This document shows, one piece after another, positions 19,202 through 29,653 of a stretch of 64,000 bases of DNA. The DNA is from Tritrichomonas foetus (taxonomy: Eukaryota > Parabasalia > Tritrichomonadida > Tritrichomonadidae), in assembly GCA_001839685.1 (NCBI GenBank), contig MLAK01001204.1:78125-142124 (forward strand), written 5' to 3'. The notes below the pieces were generated by a model. That model ran no database searches. It was not told where the DNA came from and worked only from the letters and a program-made list of their open reading frames with translations. A program made the position numbers and the translations under genes. The stretch's first letter is position 1. Every line of letters begins with the position of its first letter.

Positions 19202-20548
19202 TTATTGTTTTGGTTGAAAAGATAATTTAAAATCAAATGAGAAATTACCAGCTGGATTTGATTTTTGTCCTTCATGGTCACTTTTCTTATCAGAATTTTG
19301 GTTAAATTGACCTATGCGAAAATTTGGCATAGAAGCAGGAGGATTCATTTTATTTGAAGTTGGATTTGTTGAAACAGTTGCCCCATTTACTCCCGCAGTC
19401 TGACCAAAAAATGACGTCGATGAACCGCCAACTCCACTTGTTCCGAAACCACTCAAACCACCAAGGCCATTTCCATTTCCACTAGAGAAGCCACCACTTC
19501 CAAACGAACAGGTCGAGTTGCCAAGTCCAAAAGGTGAATTGCTGGTAAATCCACTGCTTCCAGATGAGTTATTTGATACAAATGGATTTGAAATTGCTGC
19601 TTTTTTATCGTCTGTCTTTTTAGTTTCTTGTTCGGGCTTTGTATTTTGTTGGAAATTACCTCCTAATTCAAATGTTTTTGGCTGACTAGTTGTTTGCTGT
19701 TGAGCAAAAGGTGATAGACCTGGTGCTCGATTCGAAGAGAAATCATTTGGATTATTGTAAGAGTTAAATAAATTTGGCGGAGAAGAATTAGGCTTAGTAG
19801 AATTGAATGGTGTAGAATTGGACTGAGTAGAGTTGAATGGAGAAGAGCTAAGTGGAGTAGAGTTGAATGGTGTAGAGTTAAGTGGAGTAGAATTGAATGG
19901 TGTAGAGTTGAGTGATGAACTCGTTCTTGATAAGTCGCCTGCCTTCGGGTTTGAAGTTGTTTGATTCATTTTAGAACCTGGCAATGTATTAAGCGGAACA
20001 AATGGATTTAGTGATGGACTTGGCAAAGCATAACTTGGCTCGAGTGGTTTAGAAATTTCATTAATTTCAGGAGGCGGTGGAAATGAAGGATTGGACCCTG
20101 TGACAGGTTTTGTTTGCTTCTTGATCAAAAATGAATTGGCCTGCTTTGGTTTGTTTTTTTGAGAAATCTTTTCATTGATTTTCGACATTCGCCTTTTCAT
20201 ATCTTCTTCTTGCTGGCTTAGTATTGATTCATATGATGATAAATATTGTGCTTTTTCTGCTATTGTATTTGCAAGCTTTGTAATTTGTGATTCTTTGGAA
20301 TTTTCATCGTTTTGATTATTTAAATATTTGCTGAGGCTTTCTTGAATTTTTTTGAGCGTAGACTGGTAGGAATAAATGTCGTCTTCATGATTTCCATGAA
20401 CTGAAAAGGATATTGGGGAGTTGTCGATTTGTAAATTAGAATTAATCGCGATTTGCTTCGATTTCAAATAATCTAAATGGCTCAATCCCTGTGAAAATTC
20501 ATGATTATTTGACCCTTGATTGGTATTAAAAAGAACAAAATCTTCCAT
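19202..20548 (-). CDS. FG-repeat nucleoporin with N-terminal coiled coil
   Basis: 448 residues. Residues ~60-140 form a coiled coil (SKYLNNQNDENSKESQITKL, EEDMKRRMSKINEKISQ). A proline/serine-rich linker includes an NSTPF/NSTPL tandem repeat at about 213-258. The last ~170 residues are FG-type: SPFGLGN, CSFGSGGF, LSGFGTSG and SSTSFFGQ, plus isolated FG-like ends. FG nucleoporins line the pore channel and bind karyopherins; one karyopherin gene is at 30155. Placing the coiled coil before the FG region is opposite to Nup62. The exact nucleoporin cannot be named. Confidence 0.75.
   Translation of the reverse strand: MEDFVLFNTNQGSNNHEFSQGLSHLDYLKSKQIAINSNLQIDNSPISFSVHGNHEDDIYSYQSTLKKIQESLSKYLNNQNDENSKESQITKLANTIAEKAQYLSSYESILSQQEEDMKRRMSKINEKISQKNKPKQANSFLIKKQTKPVTGSNPSFPPPPEINEISKPLEPSYALPSPSLNPFVPLNTLPGSKMNQTTSNPKAGDLSRTSSSLNSTPFNSTPLNSTPFNSTPLSSSPFNSTQSNSTPFNSTKPNSSPPNLFNSYNNPNDFSSNRAPGLSPFAQQQTTSQPKTFELGGNFQQNTKPEQETKKTDDKKAAISNPFVSNNSSGSSGFTSNSPFGLGNSTCSFGSGGFSSGNGNGLGGLSGFGTSGVGGSSTSFFGQTAGVNGATVSTNPTSNKMNPPASMPNFRIGQFNQNSDKKSDHEGQKSNPAGNFSFDFKLSFQPKQ
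19776..19912 (-). repeat. 15-bp minisatellite in the nucleoporin gene
   Basis: About nine imperfect copies of a 15-bp unit (plus strand GTAGAGTTGAATGGT and variants) encode NSTPF, NSTPL, SSSPF and similar pentapeptides. The unit is a multiple of three, so copy-number change keeps the frame. Confidence 0.85.
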
Positions 20549-20769
20549 TATGAAATATAGTCAAGAAACTCCGACCAATTAAATTCATAAAAAGTTATCC
20601 TAATTGGTAAACAAAAATTTGTTTAACTAAACTTCTTTCAACAAAATAAGTAAAAATACCAAATTGTTGAAAGTAGTTTATATATTTTTTCTTGGTTATT
20701 TTTTCTAATACCGCGTATTGCCAAGAAAACAAATTCAAAAAAGATGTGATAAAATCATATATTATTTAT

Positions 20770-23064
20770 CTATTTATTATTGCCATTCCTATTATGTTTG
20801 GTTATAGTATTTTTGTTTTCAGGAAGAATTGGCCAAATTCCTTGAAGTAGATCAGCAAAGTATTCCTCAATCATTTTGTTATTTACGTCATTTGTTCTTT
20901 CAAAAATGTAGTTTATATATTTACTAAACAACATAGCTCGATCATTTTCATCACTATTAAGATCAATTGATAATATAATTGAGGCCACTAATGATAAAAG
21001 CGATTTTTTACCATTTATACATGCCTTCGCATAAATGTTTTTGATGTGTTGTAAAGCGTCGCATAAATCAATGTTCATTTTAGGCTCTAGGAGTTTTAAG
21101 ACAGTTTTAATTGACAGCTCCCTTATTTCATAGACAGGATCATTGGAAATCATGTCTATACATTTAAATATCATACTTTTAGCTAGATTTTGAATCTTGG
21201 CAATCTTAGAGTCAGCAAAAAGATTAATTTGTTCAATAACAAAAAGACGATCAGAGTAATCTTTATTTAGAATGCATGTTTCATCTCCGCCAGATTTTTT
21301 TGGATGAATACTTTCAATTTTTGTACTATACATAATTGCTTCAATGGCATGAGTTGCATTACTCATCATCAGCTCAAATATTTCATCTGACAATTTAATA
21401 GATTTATTAGAAATAATTTTGTAGAAAAAATGATTCAAATAAAGTTTACAAAGTTTTTTCTTTTTCTTTGGATAATTATTAATTATTTCTATATATTCAT
21501 CACTAACTAAATCTGGATAAGTGACAAAGATTTCCGTATAAAGTGGTAAAATTTGGTTGACGAATTTTTCATGTTGTTCAAGTGTTTCATGTTGTTCAAG
21601 TGTTTCAGGTGTTTCAAGTTTTCTAAGTTTTTCATGAATATCTTTAACTAAATCGCACACATTACTTTTAATTGTATGATTAATCGAATAAACTAATGGA
21701 TTCAATAATTGATGCCTTGTTATATTTCGTATTGGAACACTATTTGGACATGAAATACTACTCGATGGTCTGCCTTGCAAATTACTATTTCTTTTGTAAT
21801 TCTGTAATTCATTTTTCAATGATGATAGTTTAATTTCTTGAATACGTTTAAGGAATGCATATAAAGAGAGAATACATGATTTGTGAATGTCAGAGTCATA
21901 AATAGAATTTGAAAATGTTGGAATTAATATTGAGGAATATTTTTCTAATAGTTTGTTTTTTAACAAAAGCATTTTATTGGTTCTAATTGCATTGATAAAA
22001 GATAGTTGAACATTCCATGCCAATTTTTTGAAATTATCATAGTCAAATAATGAATTAGGAATCTCTAAAATATCTGTTTCAGGCAAATAAGGAAGAACTT
22101 GAATATAAGCGCATTGAACATATGGATCCATCTCCACAACAAACAATGATTTATTGTTGAAAGTATCATTTTTAGGATTATTGGGAGAATTATTTTGAGT
22201 ATTTTCAGTATTATGGACGAGGAAAATGTTGTTTCCTTTTGCAATGAAATTTTTATTGAATTGATTTTTTTCTCTTGATGAACAAATTCTAATTTTTTTC
22301 ATTAATTGGTAAATTTTGTCATAAATTGGATGTTTTTCATCAATAAAATTGAAGTCATCAGCTGGACCTCTCCTGATTAAAATATCTCTTAATGCAATGT
22401 AGCCATTTTTTCGTACATATGGTTCATAAGCAAAATATTTATATTCTTTTTGGATATTTGATGAAAGATTTTGTTTATTTTTGATGAAAATTGTGGATTC
22501 AATGCTTTCAAAAATAGAAAAATAATCAATATCGATTCTTGATCGGATTAATAAAGCCATTAATCTTATTCCTAAGGATGTTCTTCCTTGAAAATCACGA
22601 GAATTTTCAAGAGATTCGTTCTCAAAAAGTTCTCTTGCAAATTTCATGCCAATGATGCAAGAACTCGCACCAAAATTTCTTTCATCTAAAACATATATTA
22701 ATGGCAGGAGTTCATGTAAAATATTTTCAATTTCTTCATGTTCTCGCATATCAATAATTTTTAGAAGGAGTGAGGAAAAATTCGGAATTGGGATTGTTTT
22801 AACATCCCCTTCTTTTGTATCTTCTCGATGTGATAAATTATAAATAAATTCAGGGAGTAATGTAAGAAGATTTTTAACAATTTTTGGATCAGAATAATCA
22901 AGTTTGCTAAAAAGTTCATTTTTAATCTTTTTTTCGATTTCTATTAGATCAGAGCCTTTACCTTCTTCAGCTAATCTGCTAAGGTGCTCTTCAAGATTTT
23001 GGAAGGCAATAAGTGTTTGATATTTGTTGGGATGGTGACTCTTTGGAGAAAAAGTTTTATTCAT
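20770..23064 (-). CDS. HEAT-type alpha-solenoid protein, function unknown
   Basis: 764 residues of mostly helical repeats. HEAT-like units are visible (EPYVRKNGYIALRDILIRR; VYEIRELSIKTVLKLLEPK; MDPYVQCAYIQVLPYLPE). There is no kinase, membrane or signal segment. A Lys/Lys run (NNYPKKKKKLCKLYL) may be a nuclear signal. A short in-frame duplication gives ETLEQH twice near residue 490. Integrator- or symplekin-like scaffolds have a similar look, but I see no diagnostic motif, so no function is assigned. Confidence 0.65.
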   Translation of the reverse strand: MNKTFSPKSHHPNKYQTLIAFQNLEEHLSRLAEEGKGSDLIEIEKKIKNELFSKLDYSDPKIVKNLLTLLPEFIYNLSHREDTKEGDVKTIPIPNFSSLLLKIIDMREHEEIENILHELLPLIYVLDERNFGASSCIIGMKFARELFENESLENSRDFQGRTSLGIRLMALLIRSRIDIDYFSIFESIESTIFIKNKQNLSSNIQKEYKYFAYEPYVRKNGYIALRDILIRRGPADDFNFIDEKHPIYDKIYQLMKKIRICSSREKNQFNKNFIAKGNNIFLVHNTENTQNNSPNNPKNDTFNNKSLFVVEMDPYVQCAYIQVLPYLPETDILEIPNSLFDYDNFKKLAWNVQLSFINAIRTNKMLLLKNKLLEKYSSILIPTFSNSIYDSDIHKSCILSLYAFLKRIQEIKLSSLKNELQNYKRNSNLQGRPSSSISCPNSVPIRNITRHQLLNPLVYSINHTIKSNVCDLVKDIHEKLRKLETPETLEQHETLEQHEKFVNQILPLYTEIFVTYPDLVSDEYIEIINNYPKKKKKLCKLYLNHFFYKIISNKSIKLSDEIFELMMSNATHAIEAIMYSTKIESIHPKKSGGDETCILNKDYSDRLFVIEQINLFADSKIAKIQNLAKSMIFKCIDMISNDPVYEIRELSIKTVLKLLEPKMNIDLCDALQHIKNIYAKACINGKKSLLSLVASIILSIDLNSDENDRAMLFSKYINYIFERTNDVNNKMIEEYFADLLQGIWPILPENKNTITKHNRNGNNK
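21568..21603 (-). repeat. Two tandem 18-bp units in the HEAT protein gene
   Basis: TTCATGTTGTTCAAGTGT occurs twice head to tail (21568-21585, 21586-21603) and encodes repeated ETLEQH. The copies are identical, so this is a recent in-frame slippage event. Confidence 0.8.
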
Positions 23065-23493
23065 GAAAATATCATTTGAATAATTAACTGGTCATATTAA
23101 TTCAAATTTCACAAGAAGACAAGTGACGAAAATAGTGGGAAATGATCTAATTATATCATCAAGAACTTTCGCTAGATAATTTATACGATGAAAATGTTAG
23201 ATGTCAACCAATAGATATAGAGAAAAATTGACATTTATCAATCTTTTCATCGCCAATGTCCATTTTTCTCTTTTTTGATAATGTTGTTATTTTACATAAC
23301 TGTAATCCATTTCTGTTTTTATAATTTTTGTAACAAAACTTTTTCTATATATCAAAAATGTAGTCCAACAACAAAAACGATGCTTCAATGATCTATTTTA
23401 TTTGTTATTTACCAATTTCATTGAACGGATAGGCTTCATGACTGTGAAATTTCAATGAAAATACAAAAATAAATATTATGCTTTAATAAACAT
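23065..23493. other. Spacer between two leftward genes
   Basis: This 429-bp stretch lies between the 5' end of the HEAT gene and the 3' end of the ankyrin gene. Short inverted words (CGATGAAAA near 23188 and TTTTCATCG near 23245) are seen but without terminal duplications. No gene recognised. Confidence 0.4.
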
Positions 23494-26400
23494 TTATAAT
23501 TCAGTAGGATTGATTAGATTTGCAACACTTGATCTAGAATATTTAAGAGCAAGCTTAAGAGGAGTCAAACCAAATTCATCTTCCGCATTAATATCAATAT
23601 CATCTCTCTGAAGGAGCATTTTTGCACCTGCTACAAAGCCATACATGGCTGCAAAATGAAGTGGTGTTTTCTTTTTCGAACTTCTAGCATTTACATCAAC
23701 TGTTGATTCTTTTAATAGAATTCTCAGAGAATTTTCCGCTTTTTGTGATACAGCAAGATGTACTGCTGTATATCCATTAATAGTTTTTGCATTCACAGAG
23801 TCTGGTAATGAACTATTTATCATAATTGGCAATAACAGTTGAACTATATCATCATTATCTTTATGAGCAGCAAAATGCAAAGCTGTCCAGTTATTATTGT
23901 TCACTGCAAGAATATTGATATTTTTGCTGTTCTTTTTACTATTATTCGTCTCATTTGAACTGCCTTCATTAGAATTAGTTTCATTATCATCTTCATATTT
24001 ATAATGCACTAAGCTGAACGAGTTATAATAATTACCGTAAAGTGATGCATACATTAGAGGTGTATTGCCTTCATTATCAGTCGCATTTACATCTATTTCT
24101 TTTATAGTTAATAATAGTTTTAATAAATTATTTTTAGGTATCATTGCTGAATAGTGCAAAGGAGTTCTTTTGTCAATATCAACTTCATTAATCTTTTCCA
24201 CAACTTCGGGAATTTGAAGAAGTTTTTCGACAATTTTTACGTGACCATTAATGCAGGCAATATGAATTGGAAGTCTTCCTCTCCCATCATTGATGACTGA
24301 AGTTGATGGTTCGTAATCAACTAATGCACTTGCAATATCTTCATCGCCATTTCTACAAGCAATGTGCAAAGGTATTATTTGGTCTTGATTTTTTTCATTT
24401 ACAATTACTTTTTTAGTATCAAGGAGGATTTTTACAATTGGAAAAGAACGCTTATATGTTGCGGCAAGAATAGGTGTTGAATTCCCTTGGCATTTTGTAT
24501 TAATTTGAATATATTGATGAGCAATAAGTTCTTTTACTGAATCAGAAAATCCATATTCACAAGCCAAATATAAAGGTGTTCGGTCGTCAAAAACATTATT
24601 GACAAAATTAGGATTCAAATATTCAACCTTGAGTAACATTTGAATTGCTTCTGTTCTTCCATTTTTGGCGGCTTGTTGTAAAGGTGTTAAATTTTCATCA
24701 TCAATTAAATTCAAATCTGGATGGCTTTTAAGCAAAAGTGCTAAAATTGGTGTAAAATTCAATTTTGCTGCCAAATGAATTGGAAAAGAATTCGTTTTCA
24801 AACTAGTACGTCCAAATTGCGCACCATGTTTGAGAAGTATTTCAGTAGTTGATGTATGACCGTCACTGACGGCATAATAAAGGGCATCAAGATTATTTTT
24901 ATTTAAATAATTTACATCAAATAACTGTGTTGATAATAATAAATCCAAAACATCATCATGACCATTTCGAGCTGCTTTATTAATAGCGTTATTTCTTTTA
25001 TCATTGAAATAAACTTGTTTATCTTCAAGATTTGATATTATATACTTACAGATTCGAATGGAATCATTAATGGCACATACGAAAAGTTGATAATTGTAAA
25101 ATTTTTTTGGTAAACTGGATATCAAAAATTTGGATTGTAATTTTTCATTTCCATCTTCTTCTAAATCTTCATTCTCATATTCACTTATATCTTCAATATC
25201 AAACATATTTATATCTCCATTTAATAATTTCTCTATAAATAATTGTTTTATTTCTTCATTCTCAAATTCATTTATATCTTCATTCTCATATTCATTATCT
25301 CCATCATCTTCACCTTTTTTAGGTATTTTTGTTAAATCTATTTCTCTATTCATATTTTCTTCAATAAAAAGATTTGTTATTTCAAACACTTCCCTATGAT
25401 CTTCATAAATTGAAACTTTTTGAAGCATTGATAATAAATCTTTAGTGGAGTAAATTTCCATACAAACTTCATCAGATGAAAAAAAATTATCAGTAAATAA
25501 AATATCATAAAGAAATTCAATATTTCCAAAAGCAGAAGCATCACATAATAATTTTTGGATGGAGCTTTTTGATTTATTTGATGAAAGGATCCATTCCAAA
25601 ATGTCATTTTGATGAAATTGTAACGCAAATGTAATGGTGTTGTCAAAAGGTAAATTTAGTTGTTCACAAATTCGAATAATTTCACCACATCCCCCTGCTA
25701 CAGCAAAATTAGAAAGTGTTTTACCAACATTATCAGTTAATTTTGGATTGGCATTATTTAATAATAAAAATTTAAATGATTTTGTTGATGAGAAATACGC
25801 AGCAGCATGAATTAAGGTAGGTGAGCTATTTAAAAGAGGAATTTGTAAGAATGGTGATTTTGGAAGTGTTGAATTAATATTGAAATCTGAACGGTTAACA
25901 TAGTCTTTAACTAATTCAATATTATCTGTTCGTATTGCATCACCAATTGAATCTGGTTCATAAGCTGTCCTAATAGTTTCTTTCAAAAGTGACCAATTAT
26001 TTTTACGCAACTTTTCTAGCATTTCTTTAGAATAAAATTTAGCAACACAATCATCATCTTGAAATCTTGGTATACCTTTGCGAAACTTGTCACATTCGTA
26101 ATTAATAATTTTGTCAAATAACTCAATATTATATTTTTCAAGCTCGGGCAAAAACCATAAACACATGAATCTTAATTGATTCATCTTGCCAGGATGATTA
26201 TGATGAAATATTCCAAGCTCAGTTGCAATTTCTTCATCTGAAAGAAGAAATTGAGTAAAGCATTTATATAAATATGAGAAATAAAAAATATCTTCAGTTG
26301 GTAAAATACATCGTGGAACGACCCTGTGAAATTTAAAAATTAAAATGTCTTTGATGACCGCTAATTCAGGAATTTCCTCTCTTTTATTGTATAAATTCAT

Positions 26401-26691
26401 TGTGAGAGTTGTATAACATTGATGTTTCTTGTAACGAAATTTAACTGCGTGGAAAATGTGATGAAAAAGATCCCAGATACTATCTATTGAAGAAACAAAC
26501 GGCGATTCACAGATTTCTTCCAACGCGTAATCGATCGACGATTCATTCAAATCGAACAACAATTTTTTTAACGAAAAGATGTCTTCAAGATGGTCGAATT
26601 TGCTTTTTCTTTTTTCTTCTATGTCTCCTTCTATTTTTCTCTCTTCTTCTTCGTCTTCTTCTGCGTGACTATGAACATCAAATTCCGACAT
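23494..26691 (-). CDS. Large ankyrin-repeat protein
   Basis: 1065 residues. The N-terminal ~270 residues form a helical, charged region starting with an acidic run (HAEEDEEEERK), of the type found in front of ankyrin arrays in trichomonad proteins. Ankyrin repeats then cover about 270-420 and 560-1060, with clear units such as TPLQQAAKNGRTEAIQMLLK, IPLHIACRNGDEDIASALVD and TPLHFAAMYGFVAGAKMLLQ. They are separated by a spacer with acidic YENEDI/FENEEI repeats (~475-530) and a Ser/Asn linker near 920. There is no membrane segment. It is a protein-binding scaffold with unknown partner. The ATG follows TTGTCAAAAAA on the minus strand. Confidence 0.9.
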   Translation of the reverse strand: MSEFDVHSHAEEDEEEERKIEGDIEEKRKSKFDHLEDIFSLKKLLFDLNESSIDYALEEICESPFVSSIDSIWDLFHHIFHAVKFRYKKHQCYTTLTMNLYNKREEIPELAVIKDILIFKFHRVVPRCILPTEDIFYFSYLYKCFTQFLLSDEEIATELGIFHHNHPGKMNQLRFMCLWFLPELEKYNIELFDKIINYECDKFRKGIPRFQDDDCVAKFYSKEMLEKLRKNNWSLLKETIRTAYEPDSIGDAIRTDNIELVKDYVNRSDFNINSTLPKSPFLQIPLLNSSPTLIHAAAYFSSTKSFKFLLLNNANPKLTDNVGKTLSNFAVAGGCGEIIRICEQLNLPFDNTITFALQFHQNDILEWILSSNKSKSSIQKLLCDASAFGNIEFLYDILFTDNFFSSDEVCMEIYSTKDLLSMLQKVSIYEDHREVFEITNLFIEENMNREIDLTKIPKKGEDDGDNEYENEDINEFENEEIKQLFIEKLLNGDINMFDIEDISEYENEDLEEDGNEKLQSKFLISSLPKKFYNYQLFVCAINDSIRICKYIISNLEDKQVYFNDKRNNAINKAARNGHDDVLDLLLSTQLFDVNYLNKNNLDALYYAVSDGHTSTTEILLKHGAQFGRTSLKTNSFPIHLAAKLNFTPILALLLKSHPDLNLIDDENLTPLQQAAKNGRTEAIQMLLKVEYLNPNFVNNVFDDRTPLYLACEYGFSDSVKELIAHQYIQINTKCQGNSTPILAATYKRSFPIVKILLDTKKVIVNEKNQDQIIPLHIACRNGDEDIASALVDYEPSTSVINDGRGRLPIHIACINGHVKIVEKLLQIPEVVEKINEVDIDKRTPLHYSAMIPKNNLLKLLLTIKEIDVNATDNEGNTPLMYASLYGNYYNSFSLVHYKYEDDNETNSNEGSSNETNNSKKNSKNINILAVNNNNWTALHFAAHKDNDDIVQLLLPIMINSSLPDSVNAKTINGYTAVHLAVSQKAENSLRILLKESTVDVNARSSKKKTPLHFAAMYGFVAGAKMLLQRDDIDINAEDEFGLTPLKLALKYSRSSVANLINPTEL

Positions 26692-27061
26692 TTTTTTGAC
26701 AAAAAAAAGGTGAAATTTTCATTATTATCAGTTGTCCTTGGAAAATGTTTATTTATAAACATATAAAATATATTAGACAAGTCTAATATTCCAGTAATTA
26801 AAAATTAATTCGTTGTACAAATACAAAATTAGCTTTAACATATAGTTTTGTCTAAATAAATACGTGAAAAATAATATTTTCTATCATATAAATAAAGATA
26901 TAGATATACTAATGGTATTCATATTTTGAATTCGAGATTTTTCTATATTTATTTGGCTGTAATTTTAGAAATTCCCAAAAAATTAAATAACTTTTGAAAT
27001 CATCAGTGAAAATTCGTATTCAAAATAATTTCCTTGATAAAATATTTAAACGTATGATTCA
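26692..27061. promoter_or_regulatory. Divergent promoter region of the ankyrin and coiled-coil genes
   Basis: This 370-bp spacer lies between divergent ATGs. The right end is CGTATGATTCA directly before the ATG at 27062; the left end is TTGTCAAAAAA before the ankyrin ATG. No gene or element is visible. Confidence 0.45.
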
Positions 27062-28423
27062 ATGAGCTCCTTAGAAAATGAGTCAATCTCAAGACTATCG
27101 AGTGAATCATCCATAACGCGCGCCGAGAATCGAATATGCGATATTGAAGAAGAAATTGAAGCACAAGGAATTGCCATCGAAAATTACATTCGAAATCATG
27201 AGACAGAAAGCGATGATTCAGAGCCACTCATTGCTTTAAGAGCTTTATATAAATTATTTAGAAAAGAAGTTTCATTGAATAATTCATTAAGAAGACAAAT
27301 CACTCAGACAATTCCATCAAACAAGCATTTGACTGCAGAAAATCAACGAGTATCAGAAATAATTACTGGGTTTATTAGAGAGGCAGGTATTTTTTATCAT
27401 ACAACTTTTCGAGATTTGAATGACATCACCGAATTTTTTTTGGATCATATTGACCAGTCACTTGAAGCAGAACAGCAAGTAAAAACTTTACGTGAAATTG
27501 TTCAACAAGAAAAATCTTTAAAAACTCAGTTAAATCATTACATCACTTCATCTGAAGCAAACTCACATCACATCACAGAATATGGAGATGCGTTATCAAT
27601 GAAATTAGTTGAACTCAGTTCTGAACTAGAAAATGTTGAAACAAATTGCTCTATTCTCAAAAATCAAATTACCTGTGAAGAGCAAAAGAAAGATGAATTA
27701 CTACATCAAATTGATATGATTAAAAAAGGCTCGGAAATATACATGGAACAAATCGAATATCAAAGAAACGATTTTGATAAAGTAATGAATACATTTCGAA
27801 ACAAAAAAGCCAAAAGAAAAATTAAAATTGCTAAAATTATGGAAGAAATCGATTCTGTTAAGTTAACTTTCAAATGTTTGCTTAAAGATAAACAAAAATT
27901 GGATTTTGCTCTATCCCAAGCTCGAAATGAGAAAGAGATAATAGAAAATAAATCAAATGAAGAAATTTCTGAGCTTCAAAAACAGAAAGAGGTTTATGAA
28001 AAGTTGCTAGATGACATATTAAAAAAGTTTACAGAGAACAAACCAAAAAAAGAAGAATTATTTAAGCAGAAAAGTCAGCTTGAACGAAAAATTGCAAAAT
28101 TTGAAAAAGATTTCCAGAGATTATCTATTGTTTCAACAGAATGGAAAACAAAACTAAAAGCCAAAAATCAAATTAAACAACAAATATTTGATGATATTGA
28201 TCGTTATTCAAATACACTTCTTAAACTGCAAGAAGAATGTAAAACATCAGATGTTGAACAATATTTGGATATGAGACAAAGTGAAAATGATTCTCTTCTC
28301 ATCGAAAATAAGAAACTCGAATCCATATTAAGAGTAACTTTGAAAAATATCCAAAAAATGGATGATCAAAACCTTGAATTAAAGGCAAGTATTCTTCAAT
28401 ATCAATCAAATCCCTCACAGTAG
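27062..28423 (+). CDS. Long coiled-coil protein
   Basis: 453 residues, starting at an ATG directly after ATTCA. Residues ~65-450 are almost continuous heptad-type helix rich in Glu, Lys, Gln and Asn (LSSELENVETNCSILKNQI, KQKSQLERKIAKFEKDFQRL, LLIENKKLESILRVTLKNI). There is no other domain. Such proteins often belong to basal bodies, axonemes or centrosomal structures; that is a guess from class only. Confidence 0.7.
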   Translation: MSSLENESISRLSSESSITRAENRICDIEEEIEAQGIAIENYIRNHETESDDSEPLIALRALYKLFRKEVSLNNSLRRQITQTIPSNKHLTAENQRVSEIITGFIREAGIFYHTTFRDLNDITEFFLDHIDQSLEAEQQVKTLREIVQQEKSLKTQLNHYITSSEANSHHITEYGDALSMKLVELSSELENVETNCSILKNQITCEEQKKDELLHQIDMIKKGSEIYMEQIEYQRNDFDKVMNTFRNKKAKRKIKIAKIMEEIDSVKLTFKCLLKDKQKLDFALSQARNEKEIIENKSNEEISELQKQKEVYEKLLDDILKKFTENKPKKEELFKQKSQLERKIAKFEKDFQRLSIVSTEWKTKLKAKNQIKQQIFDDIDRYSNTLLKLQEECKTSDVEQYLDMRQSENDSLLIENKKLESILRVTLKNIQKMDDQNLELKASILQYQSNPSQ

Positions 28424-28816
28424 CCAGATCTGTCTTTTTGGAATGTTTCTCCTGTTTTTTCTTATTCTTTATTTGTTAGTAATAAAAGTATTTTAAATAT
28501 TTTTCTATTATTCATTTTTCTATAGGTGCAAATTACGGACTTTTTTCTGGACACAATTTTTTTGCATTTGGACAATGGAATATTGCAGTATCATTGCTAC
28601 TTATGGTCATTTTTGTAGAATAAAAGTTTCCATAAGCGGAAACCATAATATCTATTGTTAAAGATGACGCCTAATCTTTTTTCAATTTGGCTGAACAAAT
28701 GTTTGGACATAAAATGGACGATAAACGGATTTTTCTGTATTTATATGATTGTGTTTTCAGAGCATTTGTTCATATAAGTATTGAAAAGTTCCAAACATGA
28801 AAATTATTGTAATGAA
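28424..28816. other. Spacer with an exon-like hydrophobic open frame
   Basis: From 28486 to 28623 one plus-strand frame is open and ends in TAA. Its last 32 codons (from 28525) have coding-like codon use and read as a hydrophobic tail (GLFSGHNFFAFGQWN, then IAVSLLLMVIFVE). There is no ATG in that frame. Just before it is TTTCTATAG, which could be a splice acceptor, but the conserved trichomonad ACTAACACACAG is missing. It may be the last exon of a small membrane protein, a decayed gene or chance. Confidence 0.3.
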
Positions 28817-28820
28817 ATGA
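28797..28820 (+). promoter_or_regulatory. Seven-codon upstream ORF overlapping the PAQR start
   Basis: An ATG at 28797 opens a seven-codon frame ending in TGA at 28818-28820. The main ATG at 28817-28819 overlaps this stop (ATGA). If the leader begins upstream of 28797, ribosomes would meet this frame first, and the main start would depend on leaky scanning or reinitiation. Confidence 0.4.
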
Positions 28821-29653
28821 CACCAAAAAAGCTGAAATACTCGAATCATCCACAGAAATTCGACAATCCAGATCCAAAACTTCAAAAAGAATGGGAAGAC
28901 TTAAAAGAAGTTCTTTGCGATAACGAATATATGATGGGTTACAAAATTATGGTTGGCCAAAAAATCAACTTTTCAACAGTTTGGAACATACTCACGACAA
29001 AGCACACAGATACATCAAATATCTATTCGCATTTGATATTTGGTTTCTTTTTTACATATCGCGCTTTTGCATTTAATTCGAAATTTGAATTAATCCTTGT
29101 GAATTTACTTTGCGCTTTAACATTCTTTATGTCAGCTTTCTACCACACCTTCCGAAATTACAGCCGTCGATGGTACGATCTATGCCTTACTCTCGACGTG
29201 AGTGGAATTGGTATTCAAATATTTGCATATTTGATAACAGACACAATAAATTTCTTTAAAGATGATCACCCCGATCTGATGAGAAACTATCTAATATTCT
29301 TCTGTATCTTATTTGTCGTTTCTTTGGTATCTGTTCCTTTTATATTGAAATACAAATTATATTTTTGGCGAACATTTATGTTCACAATTATCTCAATGCT
29401 TTGCATACCTTTAATAATGCATCATATTTGGCTTTGCAATGGGATCGACGAAAAACTTCGTCGTTTTCTTCCATTGAGAGCAGCCATCTTCTTCTGGCAA
29501 GGCGTCGGTCTCTGCTTCAGGTCATCCCATATACCTGAGAGATTCTTTCCAAGAACAATTTTTCAGTATGTCTTTCATTCACACTTTTGGTTCCATATTG
29601 CAGGATCTGTTGGATCTTATTTTGGTTGTCTCTCGTGTGAAGTTTATAGGTGA
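28817..29653 (+). CDS. PAQR/hemolysin-III family seven-helix membrane protein
   Basis: 278 residues from the first in-frame ATG; the frame is open upstream but only with TTG. The N-terminal cytoplasmic part has the family entry NEYMMGYKIM. About seven membrane helices follow. The conserved residues of the zinc site and core are present: SAFYHTF with its His, the Asp in LTLDVSGIG, and the C-terminal HSHFWFH with two His, after SSHIPERFFP. Adiponectin/progestin receptor relatives act as ceramidase-like lipid hydrolases or lipid-homeostasis sensors. The family is certain; the ligand is unknown. Confidence 0.94.
   Translation: MTPKKLKYSNHPQKFDNPDPKLQKEWEDLKEVLCDNEYMMGYKIMVGQKINFSTVWNILTTKHTDTSNIYSHLIFGFFFTYRAFAFNSKFELILVNLLCALTFFMSAFYHTFRNYSRRWYDLCLTLDVSGIGIQIFAYLITDTINFFKDDHPDLMRNYLIFFCILFVVSLVSVPFILKYKLYFWRTFMFTIISMLCIPLIMHHIWLCNGIDEKLRRFLPLRAAIFFWQGVGLCFRSSHIPERFFPRTIFQYVFHSHFWFHIAGSVGSYFGCLSCEVYR

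Noticed and set aside
23180..23255. Short inverted words CGATGAAAA and TTTTCATCG as a small MITE
   Set aside because: Only nine bases match and no flanking direct repeat is present.
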